Assembly: GCA_934555855.1 (NCBI GenBank) | Contig: CAKTFL010000186.1 | Location: 1-5,092 of the forward strand | DNA from: an uncultured Sphingomonas sp. | GTDB lineage: Bacteria > Pseudomonadota > Alphaproteobacteria > Sphingomonadales > Sphingomonadaceae | Direction of reading: 5' to 3' | DNA length: 5,092 bases | Translations under genes and position numbers: made by a program | In this document: positions 1 through 5,092 of the stretch, in pieces | How positions within the stretch are numbered: the stretch's first letter is position 1 | Layout of the letters: each line of letters starts with the position of its first letter | Notes under the pieces: model-generated | What the model saw: the letters and a program-made list of their open reading frames with translations, nothing else | Database searches by the model: none | What the model was told of the DNA's origin: nothing

Positions 1-417
1 GCGGCCTTTCTCGAAGAGCGGCTGGCGGAGGCGGTGGAGCGGTCCCGCGCCGACCGCGCGCTGCTGGTCGATGCGGTGCTTGCCACCGGCGGCGTCAACC
101 CGATGCTGGTCGAGGCGCTGGAGGCTGGCGGCCCCTACGGCACCGGCTGGCCCGCCCCGCGCGTCGCGGCGGGGCCGGTGCGGATCGTGCGCGCCGATGT
201 GGTCGGCAACGGCCATGTCCGCTGCGTGGTCGCCGGCGAGGACGGGCGCAGCCTGAAGGTCATGGCCTTTCGCGCCGCCGAAACGCCGCTCGGCGCCGCG
301 CTGCTCGGCGCCCCCCCTCACCGCCGCCTGTGGCTGGCCGGCCGCGCCCGCCTGGACGACTGGGCCGCGCGCCCGGCGGCCGAACTTCATGTCGATGATG
401 CGGCCTGGGCCGATTGA
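1..417 (+). CDS. recJ: Single-stranded-DNA-specific exonuclease RecJ, C-terminal part (5' end outside window)
   Basis: RecJ is the 5'-to-3' single-strand DNA exonuclease of recombination and mismatch repair. Only the last 138 codons are present; the reading frame is open from the first base of the window and ends at TGA 415-417. The catalytic DHH and DHHA1 domains would lie upstream, outside the window. What is seen is the OB-fold tail: a GGPYGTGWPAPR segment (fragment residues 43-54), the counterpart of the PFGxGNPEP motif of other RecJ proteins, then beta-strand-rich sequence including VRIVRADVVGNGHVRCVV, SLKVMAFR, and a closing acidic stretch ending in AWAD. Codon use is strongly GC-rich at third positions, as expected for a real gene. 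A GTG at 34 is only an internal valine. The tRNA-Glu gene follows 47 bases later on the same strand. The identification rests on the OB-fold motif and recalled family sequences, without sight of the catalytic part. Confidence 0.88.
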   Translation, partial: AAFLEERLAEAVERSRADRALLVDAVLATGGVNPMLVEALEAGGPYGTGWPAPRVAAGPVRIVRADVVGNGHVRCVVAGEDGRSLKVMAFRAAETPLGAALLGAPPHRRLWLAGRARLDDWAARPAAELHVDDAAWAD

Positions 418-421
418 GGCG

Positions 422-451
422 CTTGACCCCCCGCCCCGCCTCGCCTAGGCA
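422..451 (+). promoter_or_regulatory. Probable promoter of the tRNA-Glu gene
   Basis: CTTGAC at 422-427 (TTGACC at 423-428) is a near-perfect -35 box. It is separated by 17 bases from a weak -10 box, TAGGCA at 446-451. Transcription would start near 458, a few bases before the mature tRNA at 465, and the stretch just after the -10 is GC-rich, as in stable-RNA promoters under stringent control. The -10 matches the usual consensus poorly (only the leading TA), so the call leans on the -35 box, the exact spacing and the position. Read-through from recJ is the alternative. Confidence 0.5.
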
Positions 452-464
452 GCGCTCCGCAGAC

Positions 465-539
465 GGCCCCTTCGTCTAGCGGTTAGGACGCGGCCCTTTC
501 ACGGCTGAAGCACGGGTTCGATTCCCGTAGGGGTCACCA
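465..539 (+). tRNA. tRNA-Glu, anticodon TTC
   Basis: The 75-base gene folds into a full cloverleaf. The acceptor stem GGCCCCT (465-471) pairs with AGGGGTC (529-535) with a single G-T wobble. The discriminator base is A536, and CCA is encoded at 537-539. The anticodon stem CGGCC (491-495) pairs with GGCTG (503-507) around the loop CTTTCAC, which puts the anticodon TTC at 498-500, decoding GAA and GAG. The T arm carries the standard GGTTCGATTCC sequence. Nothing looks damaged. tRNA 3' ends are frequent integration sites, but no second copy of the 3' end was found elsewhere in the window. Confidence 0.97.
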
Positions 540-565
540 GCTTGAAAAAGCTCGATTTTCTCTTC
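539..565 (+). terminator. Weak hairpin just after tRNA-Glu, possible terminator
   Basis: AGCTT (539-543) and AAGCT (548-552) form a 5-base-pair stem closed by a GAAA tetraloop, followed by a T-rich stretch with TTTT and CTCTT. The stem is short and AT-rich and begins at the last base of the tRNA CCA end, so it may be a weak terminator or a processing feature rather than an efficient stop. Confidence 0.3.
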
Positions 566-607
566 TGCAACATCTCCGGTTAGGTACTTACGGCCAGCCA
601 GTTGGGT

Positions 608-639
608 AAAACGAAAAAAGGGCGACCTGACGGCCGCCC
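608..639 (-). terminator. Strong intrinsic terminator facing the minus strand
   Basis: Read on the minus strand, GGGCGGCC (639-632) and GGTCGCCC (627-620) form an 8-base-pair stem with one G-U wobble and a four-base loop GTCA. It is followed at once by six T residues (619-614), then CG, then TTTT (611-608). On the plus strand the same hairpin has an A-C mismatch and no following T run, so the orientation is clear. No intact minus-strand gene lies upstream of it in the window. Confidence 0.75.
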
Positions 640-1043
640 CTCGATTCGCGAGATCACCTAACTAGCGTCAAGCCGCGCAGCGCTACTCGGTCCACTACCA
701 CACCACCCAAGCTGTTTGTGAGACAGCACGCGGGCCGAATGCACGCACGGTTCAATCTGCATGTGTTCCGACGGCGCTCGCCGATGCCTCATGGAGGCCC
801 CGTCACCGCGGCTTCCTTGGTGCCTGGTACGCCGAGGGTGCCGAACCGTTCGCAGCGCCTTTTCCTGCGCTTCCGTCGCGCTGACCTATAGAGCGGCGAG
901 CAGAACGGCTCGGCGAAACCGGTCGCCTTGAGCCGTCTGCCCGCCCCTCGTGCCTTGATCTCAACAAGACGCGCCTGAGCGGCGTCGCCGGCAGCCGTGC
1001 GACCCATATGGGACATTACAGCCGGTCTTCTGCTTCTCAACTG

Positions 1044-1085
1044 CGGCCGTTCGTTCATGCCGGCTGAGGGCAAGAGAACGGCCGG
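1044..1085. repeat. Inverted repeat CGGCCGTTC / GAACGGCCG
   Basis: CGGCCGTTC at 1044-1052 is the exact reverse complement of GAACGGCCG at 1077-1085, giving a 9-base-pair stem with a 24-base loop. A third copy, CGAACGGCCGC at 1180-1190, is the reverse complement of GCGGCCGTTCG at 1043-1053 (11 bases). The repeats sit in the gene-free gap, and their role is unknown. They could be part of a degenerate dispersed intergenic element; this was not tested. Confidence 0.45.
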
Positions 1086-1296
1086 TTGAGTTCGCCGATG
1101 CACAGGCGGCTTTCCCGAAAGGATCAGCAATCGGGGATGGAAGGGGCGACTACAGCTTTCATATCGCGATGCTACAAAGCGAACGGCCGCGCAGCAGGGT
1201 GTGCCGACTACCGTCACCCTTCCCTCATGCTCGCGACCGGACCAGTGCCAGGTCGCCGATTGCAACGCGGCAACTTCGAACGCCACCCGCTCATGG

Positions 1297-1326
1297 TTGG
1301 CGTTGTGCTTGAGCCATCGCTACATC
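1297..1326 (+). promoter_or_regulatory. Tentative promoter for the FAD dehydrogenase gene
   Basis: TTGGCG at 1297-1302 resembles a -35 box, and TACATC at 1321-1326 could be a poor -10 box at 18-base spacing. Transcription would then begin at or within a base or two of the ATG at 1334. That would make the message leaderless, in keeping with the absence of any Shine-Dalgarno sequence there. Both boxes are imperfect. Confidence 0.22.
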
Positions 1327-1333
1327 GCGTGCC

Positions 1334-2953
1334 ATGCTGCGTCTGACCAATCTGACCCTGCCGCTCCACCACGCTGACGAGTCACTGCCGGCCGCAATCG
1401 TCAAGCGACTTCGCGTGACCCCGCGCGACCTCGTACGCCACCAGATCGTGCGGCGCGCCCACGATGCGCGTGACAAGGCGAACATCTTTCTCGTTTACAC
1501 CATAGATGTGACACTCCGCGACGAGGCAAAGGTGCTCGCCCGCCACGGCAAGGACCGTAACGTCCAGCGGACGCCCGACACCGGCTACCGCCACGTGACG
1601 AAGGCACCCGCCGACACGCCCCGCCCGGTGGTGATCGGTGCCGGCCCGTGCGGCCTGTTCGCGGGGCTGATCCTCGCCCAGATGGGCTTCCGCCCGATCA
1701 TCCTCGACCGCGGCAAGGTCGTGCGCGAGCGGACCAAGGATACCTGGGGCCTGTGGCGGCGCGGTGTCCTCAACCCCGAGTCCAACGTCCAGTTCGGCGA
1801 GGGCGGCGCCGGCACCTTCTCCGACGGCAAGCTCTACAGCCGCATCAAGGATTCTCGCCACCTCGACCGCAAGGTTCTGATGGAGTTCGTGAAGGCCGGT
1901 GCACCGCCGGAGATCTTGACCGAAGCGCACCCGCACATCGGCACGTTTCGCCTCGTGACGATGGTGGAGAGCATGCGCGCCACGATCGAGGAACTGGGCG
2001 GCGAGTACCGGTTCGGCACCCGCGTTGACGGGATCGACGTGCAGCTCGACGCACGCGGCGGACGTCGCATCCGCGGGCTTCACCTGCAGACGGGCGATTA
2101 CCTGGAAGCGGAGCGTGTCGTGCTCGCGATCGGCCATAGCGCACGCGACACTTTTCAGATGCTTCATGGGGCGGGCGTGCATGTCGAGGCCAAGCCGTTC
2201 TCGATCGGCGTGCGGATCGAGCATCCGCAATCGTGGATCGACCGGGCGCGCTTCGGGCCGAATGCCGGCCACCCGGTACTGGGTGCCGCCGAGTATCACA
2301 TTTCGCATCACTGTTCGAACGGGCGCACCGTGTACAGCTTCTGCATGTGCCCGGGCGGCACGGTCGTTGCCGCAACGTCGGAAGAGGGCCGTGTCGCTAC
2401 CAACGGCATGAGCCAATACAGCCGTAACGAGCGCAACGCGAATTCCGGCTTCGTCGTCGCGATCGACCCTGCGCGCGACTTCCCCGGCGATCCGCTCGCC
2501 GGCCTCGCGTTGCAGCGCCATTGGGAGCGTAAGGCGTTCATCGCGGGCGGTTCCAGCTACAAGGCTCCGGCGCAGCGGCTTGGCGATTTCCTCGCGGGGC
2601 GGCCGTCGACGTCGCTCGGCGCGGTCGTCCCCTCCTACCGGCCGGGCGTGCAGCCGGCCGACCTCGCCGAATGCCTGCCCGATTATGCCCTCGCCGCGAT
2701 GCGCGAAGCGCTCCCCGTGTTCGGTCGTCAGATCCCGGGATATGATCACCCGGACGTGGTCATGACCGGGGTGGAAACCCGCACCTCCTCGCCGGTGCGC
2801 TTCACACGCGGCGCGGATTTTCAGAGCCTCAATACAGCAGGCCTGTTTCCCGCCGGCGAGGGGGCGGGATATGCCGGCGGCATCTTGTCGGCGGCGGTGG
2901 ACGGCATCAAGGTCGCCGAAGCGGTCGCGATGAGCCTGTGCCCTGCCGCGTGA
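1334..2953 (+). CDS. NAD(P)/FAD-dependent oxidoreductase of the uncharacterised COG2509 dehydrogenase family
   Basis: A complete 539-residue flavoprotein, cytoplasmic by appearance (no signal peptide or membrane helix). Residues 1-95 form the family's small N-terminal domain with the recognisable VRRAHDARDKANIFLVYTIDV stretch split across residues 39-59. A Rossmann FAD-binding site follows: VVIGAGPCGLFAGLILAQMG with GAGPCG at 102-107 and an acidic residue ending the second strand at D125. Family blocks come next: NPESNVQFGEGGAGTFSDGK (147-166), VVLAIGHSARDTF (262-274), KPFSIGVRIEHPQ (287-299), FCMCPGGTVVAATSE (336-350) and NGMSQYSRNERNAN (357-370). The C-terminal FAD-contact region has ETRTSSPVR (481-489) and GEGAGYAGGI (508-517). 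Length and blocks agree with intact members. Substrate and pathway are unknown for this family, so no reaction is claimed. The ATG at 1334 fits the conserved N-terminus but has no ribosome binding site. The stop overlaps the start of the next gene by four bases. CMCPGG suggests a redox or metal role for its two cysteines, which is speculation. Confidence 0.9.
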   Translation: MLRLTNLTLPLHHADESLPAAIVKRLRVTPRDLVRHQIVRRAHDARDKANIFLVYTIDVTLRDEAKVLARHGKDRNVQRTPDTGYRHVTKAPADTPRPVVIGAGPCGLFAGLILAQMGFRPIILDRGKVVRERTKDTWGLWRRGVLNPESNVQFGEGGAGTFSDGKLYSRIKDSRHLDRKVLMEFVKAGAPPEILTEAHPHIGTFRLVTMVESMRATIEELGGEYRFGTRVDGIDVQLDARGGRRIRGLHLQTGDYLEAERVVLAIGHSARDTFQMLHGAGVHVEAKPFSIGVRIEHPQSWIDRARFGPNAGHPVLGAAEYHISHHCSNGRTVYSFCMCPGGTVVAATSEEGRVATNGMSQYSRNERNANSGFVVAIDPARDFPGDPLAGLALQRHWERKAFIAGGSSYKAPAQRLGDFLAGRPSTSLGAVVPSYRPGVQPADLAECLPDYALAAMREALPVFGRQIPGYDHPDVVMTGVETRTSSPVRFTRGADFQSLNTAGLFPAGEGAGYAGGILSAAVDGIKVAEAVAMSLCPAA

Positions 2954-3384
2954 AGATCTTCTTCGACTGCGGCTTTCGCGGCGATCCGGCCGCCATGGAG
3001 ATCGCGGTCGTCCCGGCCGGACGGACGACGATCCTGCCGGGCCTGGGTCACGGCACCAGCACGGATGCCGACTGGCTGGCGCCAATCCATGCGATGACCA
3101 TCGCGCAATTGCTCGGGCTGTCCGACTTCGTCCTCCTCGGCGACCCGGCAGACGTGATAGCAAAGGCCAACGGCTCGGCGAGGTGGCGCGGCGGCGGCGC
3201 AGGGCACCTCGAACGTTTCCGCGCGCTGACGTTCTCCGAACGCCCCCCACGCGTGCGTTACGTGAAGCGCGACGACAAACGCCTCCACGCGGCCGCCCGA
3301 GAAGTACACAAGGTAGCCCCCCGTCGCACTGACAGTGATGTGTGTGCCGGGCGGCACGCGACCATGTACCGAAGACATCGGTGA
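2950..3384 (+). CDS. Small RNase H-like fold protein, translationally coupled to the FAD dehydrogenase; C-terminus atypical
   Basis: A 144-residue product starting at GTG 2950, which overlaps the upstream TGA as GTGA, so translation is probably by re-initiation. An in-frame GTG at 2938 is also possible, but the 2950 start gives the typical MKIFFDCGFR beginning. The protein resembles the RNase H / reverse-transcriptase-like small proteins I recall from sphingomonads. D6 lies in the first strand (IFFDCG), TSTDADW at 36-42 takes the place of the TNNEAEY motif so that the second acid is D41 rather than Glu, and VLLGDPADVI (61-70) supplies D65. The fourth acid and the usual C-terminal helix are not recognisable. 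After RVRYVKR the last 37 or so residues are charged and unlike the family, as if the 3' end had been replaced or frame-shifted. Whether it cleaves RNA-DNA hybrids cannot be told; it may be catalytically dead. Family assignment is from recalled motifs. Confidence 0.72.
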   Translation: MKIFFDCGFRGDPAAMEIAVVPAGRTTILPGLGHGTSTDADWLAPIHAMTIAQLLGLSDFVLLGDPADVIAKANGSARWRGGGAGHLERFRALTFSERPPRVRYVKRDDKRLHAAAREVHKVAPRRTDSDVCAGRHATMYRRHR

Positions 3385-3725
3385 TGGTCACAGGGACGGC
3401 ATGTTCGCCCCATGCCGCAGCGCCAAGCAGGAAGCCAGGATGGCGTCCGCGTTCTTCATGGCGCACGTAGCGACACAGCGGACGTGATGATCGGATAGGT
3501 AGCTGGCGAGCGTTCGCGTTCTTTCGAGGGGTGAGGACACACCTGACGCACGATCCGCTTGAGCAATCCATGAGCCGTGCTCAACGCAGCGCGAAGTACA
3601 GGGTACGTTGCCGCATTGCAGGGCGGGTCTTAGCTAGCCGTAGCAATCACTCTTAGGCGACCAGCTAACCTCGATCGGCGATGCCGGGAGTGGGTGTCGT
3701 CGCGTCTGAACAGAAGGAAGCCGCC
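3385..3725. other. Spacer without a supported gene, upstream of the transporter
   Basis: About 340 bases lie between the RNase H-like gene and the transporter start. Minus-strand frames are open here. One ends at about 3388 with the reading MKNADAILASCLALRHGANMPSL, but it has no ribosome binding site, domain or clear start, so I do not call a gene. Near the transporter, TTAGCT (3630-3635) and AGCTAA (3663-3668) are an inverted pair that could be part of an operator. A TTGCCG at 3608 could be a -35 box, but no good -10 follows. No terminator for the upstream gene pair is visible. Confidence 0.4.
3713..3720 (+). promoter_or_regulatory. Ribosome binding site that fixes the transporter start at GTG 3726
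   Basis: GAAGGAAG is a strong Shine-Dalgarno sequence five bases before the GTG at 3726. The alternative in-frame ATG at 3681 has no such sequence in front of it and would add 15 residues that are not part of the usual N-terminus of this transporter family. Confidence 0.7.
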
Positions 3726-4931
3726 GTGGCGACGGTCGCAATTAACAAACTCGAACGACATCGTGAGGCAGCCACTGCCCGATGGGGCGCGGTCTTAGCG
3801 ATGTCGCTATGCGTGTTCGTGCTGATCGCATCGGAGTTCATGCCGGTCAGCCTCCTGTCGCCGATCGCGCGCGATCTCACCGTCTCCGAGGGGCAAGCCG
3901 GGCAGGCGATCTCGATCTCGGGCATCTTCGCCGTCGTCACCAGTCTCTTCCTGGGTGGACTGACCAGCCGGATTGACCGGCGCGTGGTGCTACTGGCGAT
4001 GACGGCGCTGCTCGCAGCGTCGGGCGCGGTAGTCGCGTTTGCGCCGACCTACCCGGTCCTAATGGTCGGCCGGGCCCTGCTCGGCATCGTCATCGGCGGT
4101 TTCTGGTCGATGGCGACCTCGGTCGTGATGCGGTTGGTGCCCGCACCGTCGGTACCCAAGGCGCTTGCGGTGCTGAACGGCGGCAACGCGTTGGCGGCGA
4201 CGATAGCTGCGCCGCTCGGCAGTTTCCTCGGCGCGATGATCGGCTGGCGTGGTGCCTTCTTCATCGTCGTGCCGCTCGCCGCGGCTGCGCTCGCGTGGCA
4301 ATGGATGACCTTGCCGACGCTACGCAACGAGGATGCGGGCAAGCCCGACATGCTCGCCGCCTTTCGCGTGCTCGGTAATCGCACCGCCGCGATCGGTATG
4401 GCGGCGGTGCTGCTGATGTTCATGGGCCAATACGGCGTCTACACCTATTTCCGTCCGTTCCTGGAAACGGTGACGCGGGTCGACGTGACCACCCTGTCGC
4501 TGATGCTGCTGACGATCGGCATCACCGGTCTGATCGGCACGCTGATGGTGGGCCGGGTGCTGAACTGGACTCTGGCGGGCTTCCTTGTCGCGGTGCCGCT
4601 GCTGCTCGCCGTGGTGGCGATCGCGCTGATCCCGTGGGGCGGCTCCGTCGCGGCCGTGTTCATCCTGCTCGGGCTGTTCGGCCTGATCTCTACGCCATCG
4701 TCGGTCGGCTGGTTCACCTGGCTGTCGCGCACGCTGCCCGCGGACGCCGAGGCGGGCGGCGGGCTGATGGTCGCGATCATCCAGCTCGCCATCACGGTTG
4801 GCGCGGCAGGCGGGGGCGTGCTGTACGATGCCGGCGGCTACCGGGCGACGTTCGGGGCGAGCGCGGCGGTGCTGATCGCCGGCACGATCGCCGCCTTCGG
4901 CGCCGGGCGCGCTCGGTCCGTCACCGTCTAG
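3726..4931 (+). CDS. MFS transporter of the NepI type (purine ribonucleoside efflux family)
   Basis: A complete 401-residue inner-membrane transporter of the major facilitator superfamily with about twelve hydrophobic segments, driven in this family by proton antiport. It closely follows E. coli NepI (396 residues), which exports inosine and guanosine. Shared blocks are SEFMPVSLLSPIARDL (36-51; NepI has VEFLPVSLLTPMAQDL), GRALLGIVIGGFWSMA (115-130), VVMRLVPAPSVPKAL (133-147), APLGSFLGAMIGWR (162-175) and VGWFTWLSRTLPADAEAGG (327-345), plus IIQLAITVGAAGGG (351-364). The loop after helix 2 carries a motif-A-like GGLTSRIDRR (77-86). The short cytoplasmic N-terminus (residues 1-19) is basic. GTG 3726 is chosen over ATG 3681 because of the Shine-Dalgarno sequence and the family length. 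No regulator gene is adjacent and no terminator is visible after the stop. The substrate is inferred from similarity; other drugs or sugars, as in the AraJ and SotB relatives, remain possible. Confidence 0.88.
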   Translation: MATVAINKLERHREAATARWGAVLAMSLCVFVLIASEFMPVSLLSPIARDLTVSEGQAGQAISISGIFAVVTSLFLGGLTSRIDRRVVLLAMTALLAASGAVVAFAPTYPVLMVGRALLGIVIGGFWSMATSVVMRLVPAPSVPKALAVLNGGNALAATIAAPLGSFLGAMIGWRGAFFIVVPLAAAALAWQWMTLPTLRNEDAGKPDMLAAFRVLGNRTAAIGMAAVLLMFMGQYGVYTYFRPFLETVTRVDVTTLSLMLLTIGITGLIGTLMVGRVLNWTLAGFLVAVPLLLAVVAIALIPWGGSVAAVFILLGLFGLISTPSSVGWFTWLSRTLPADAEAGGGLMVAIIQLAITVGAAGGGVLYDAGGYRATFGASAAVLIAGTIAAFGAGRARSVTV

Positions 4932-5092
4932 TGGCCGGCAGGCCTGACCATGAAGCCAGCTTGACGCCAAGCGTGACCCGTCGAGCAGGGTGAGCAGGCC
5001 TCATCAGTTCATGGAGCAGGGTCCGCATTGTCCGGTCTCTGACGCACTTCCACCTCCTCCGGTGATAACGACGCCACAAACGACCGCTCACC
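4932..5092. other. Downstream sequence with no supported feature
   Basis: The last 161 bases hold no convincing gene or terminator. A minus-strand frame runs in from the right edge and stops at 4921-4923, overlapping the transporter's 3' end. Its arginine-rich translation has no recognisable domain. GCTTG and CAAGC around 4960-4973 can form a short hairpin, but no T run follows. GAGCAGG occurs three times (4983, 4992, 5014) without further pattern. Confidence 0.4.

Larger units (their letters stand above)
540..1333. other. Long gap without a credible gene, probably decayed sequence
   Basis: About 790 bases between the tRNA and the FAD dehydrogenase hold no coding region I can support. The longest open frames here (789-1286 on the minus strand, 1086-1346 on the plus strand) encode arginine-rich, low-complexity products with no recognisable domain, no ribosome binding site and amino-acid use typical of chance frames in GC-rich DNA. 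The region does contain a strong minus-strand terminator near 608-640, inverted repeats around 1041-1190 and a perfect 10-base palindrome CCCATATGGG at 1003-1012. The first 200 bases are visibly less GC-rich than recJ. I read it as a remnant of lost genes or an old insertion next to the tRNA; that is inference. Confidence 0.55.

Noticed and set aside
465..539. tRNA-Glu as an attachment site of an integrated element with flanking repeats
   Set aside because: No integrase gene and no second copy of the tRNA 3' end were found in the window.
1003..1012. Perfect palindrome CCCATATGGG
   Set aside because: A single 10-base palindrome away from any gene start, with no second copy noticed; expected by chance often enough.
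789..1286. Minus-strand open frame of 165 codons in the gap after the tRNA
   Set aside because: Arginine-rich and low in complexity, with no domain, ribosome binding site or neighbour to support it; it fits a chance open frame in GC-rich DNA.
1086..1346. Plus-strand open frame of 86 codons running into the FAD dehydrogenase start
   Set aside because: No recognisable sequence and no Shine-Dalgarno; it overlaps the better-supported gene out of frame.
1382..3571. Very long minus-strand open frame (729 codons)
   Set aside because: It lies antisense to the FAD dehydrogenase, whose motifs are unmistakable; its translation is rich in Arg, Ala and His with no domain, a typical GC-rich shadow.
3386..3600. 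Minus-strand reading ending in MKNADAILASCLALRHGANMPSL near 3388
   Set aside because: It looks slightly protein-like, but has no clear start, ribosome binding site or family match that I can name; possibly a gene fragment, not enough to annotate.
4983..5022. Three copies of GAGCAGG
   Set aside because: Irregular spacing and a short word; no repeat unit or array structure.
4921..5092. Minus-strand frame entering from the right edge as the possible 3' end of another gene
   Set aside because: Only about 55 codons, arginine-rich, unrecognised, and it overlaps the transporter's 3' end; it could not be supported.

Overview
The window is a high-GC chromosomal stretch from an alphaproteobacterium, most likely Sphingomonas or a close relative. 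That placement rests on three things: the codon bias, the RecJ C-terminus, and an FAD-dependent dehydrogenase followed by a small RNase H-like protein that I remember from sphingomonads. It is an inference from protein style, not a database result.

Left part (1-539): the last 138 codons of recJ are followed 47 bases later by an intact tRNA-Glu (anticodon TTC) with an encoded CCA end. A good CTTGAC -35 box at 17-base spacing lies between them, so the tRNA probably has its own promoter. Next comes a gap of about 790 bases (540-1333) in which I find no credible gene. It holds a strong intrinsic terminator that faces the minus strand although no intact minus-strand gene reaches it, and several inverted repeats built on the sequence CGGCCGTTC. 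It looks like decayed or remodelled DNA downstream of a tRNA, a common insertion point. I see no integrase and no repeated copy of the tRNA 3' end.

Middle part (1334-3384): a complete FAD-dependent dehydrogenase of the uncharacterised COG2509 type is joined by a 4-base GTGA overlap to a short protein with an RNase H-like fold, so the two are almost certainly translated together. The RNase H-like protein keeps acidic residues at three expected positions (one Glu changed to Asp), but its C-terminus does not look like the family and may be a rearranged tail. A spacer of about 340 bases follows (3385-3725), with no supported gene.

Right part (3726-4931): a complete 12-helix major facilitator transporter closely resembling E. 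coli NepI (purine ribonucleoside exporter). A clear Shine-Dalgarno sequence places its start at the GTG at 3726. The last 160 bases hold nothing I can support.

The three complete protein genes do not form an obvious pathway. The FAD enzyme and RNase H-like protein are a translational unit; the transporter is separate. The closest thing to an undescribed system is the coupled dehydrogenase / RNase H-like pair. I see no phage, CRISPR, insertion sequence or defence genes.
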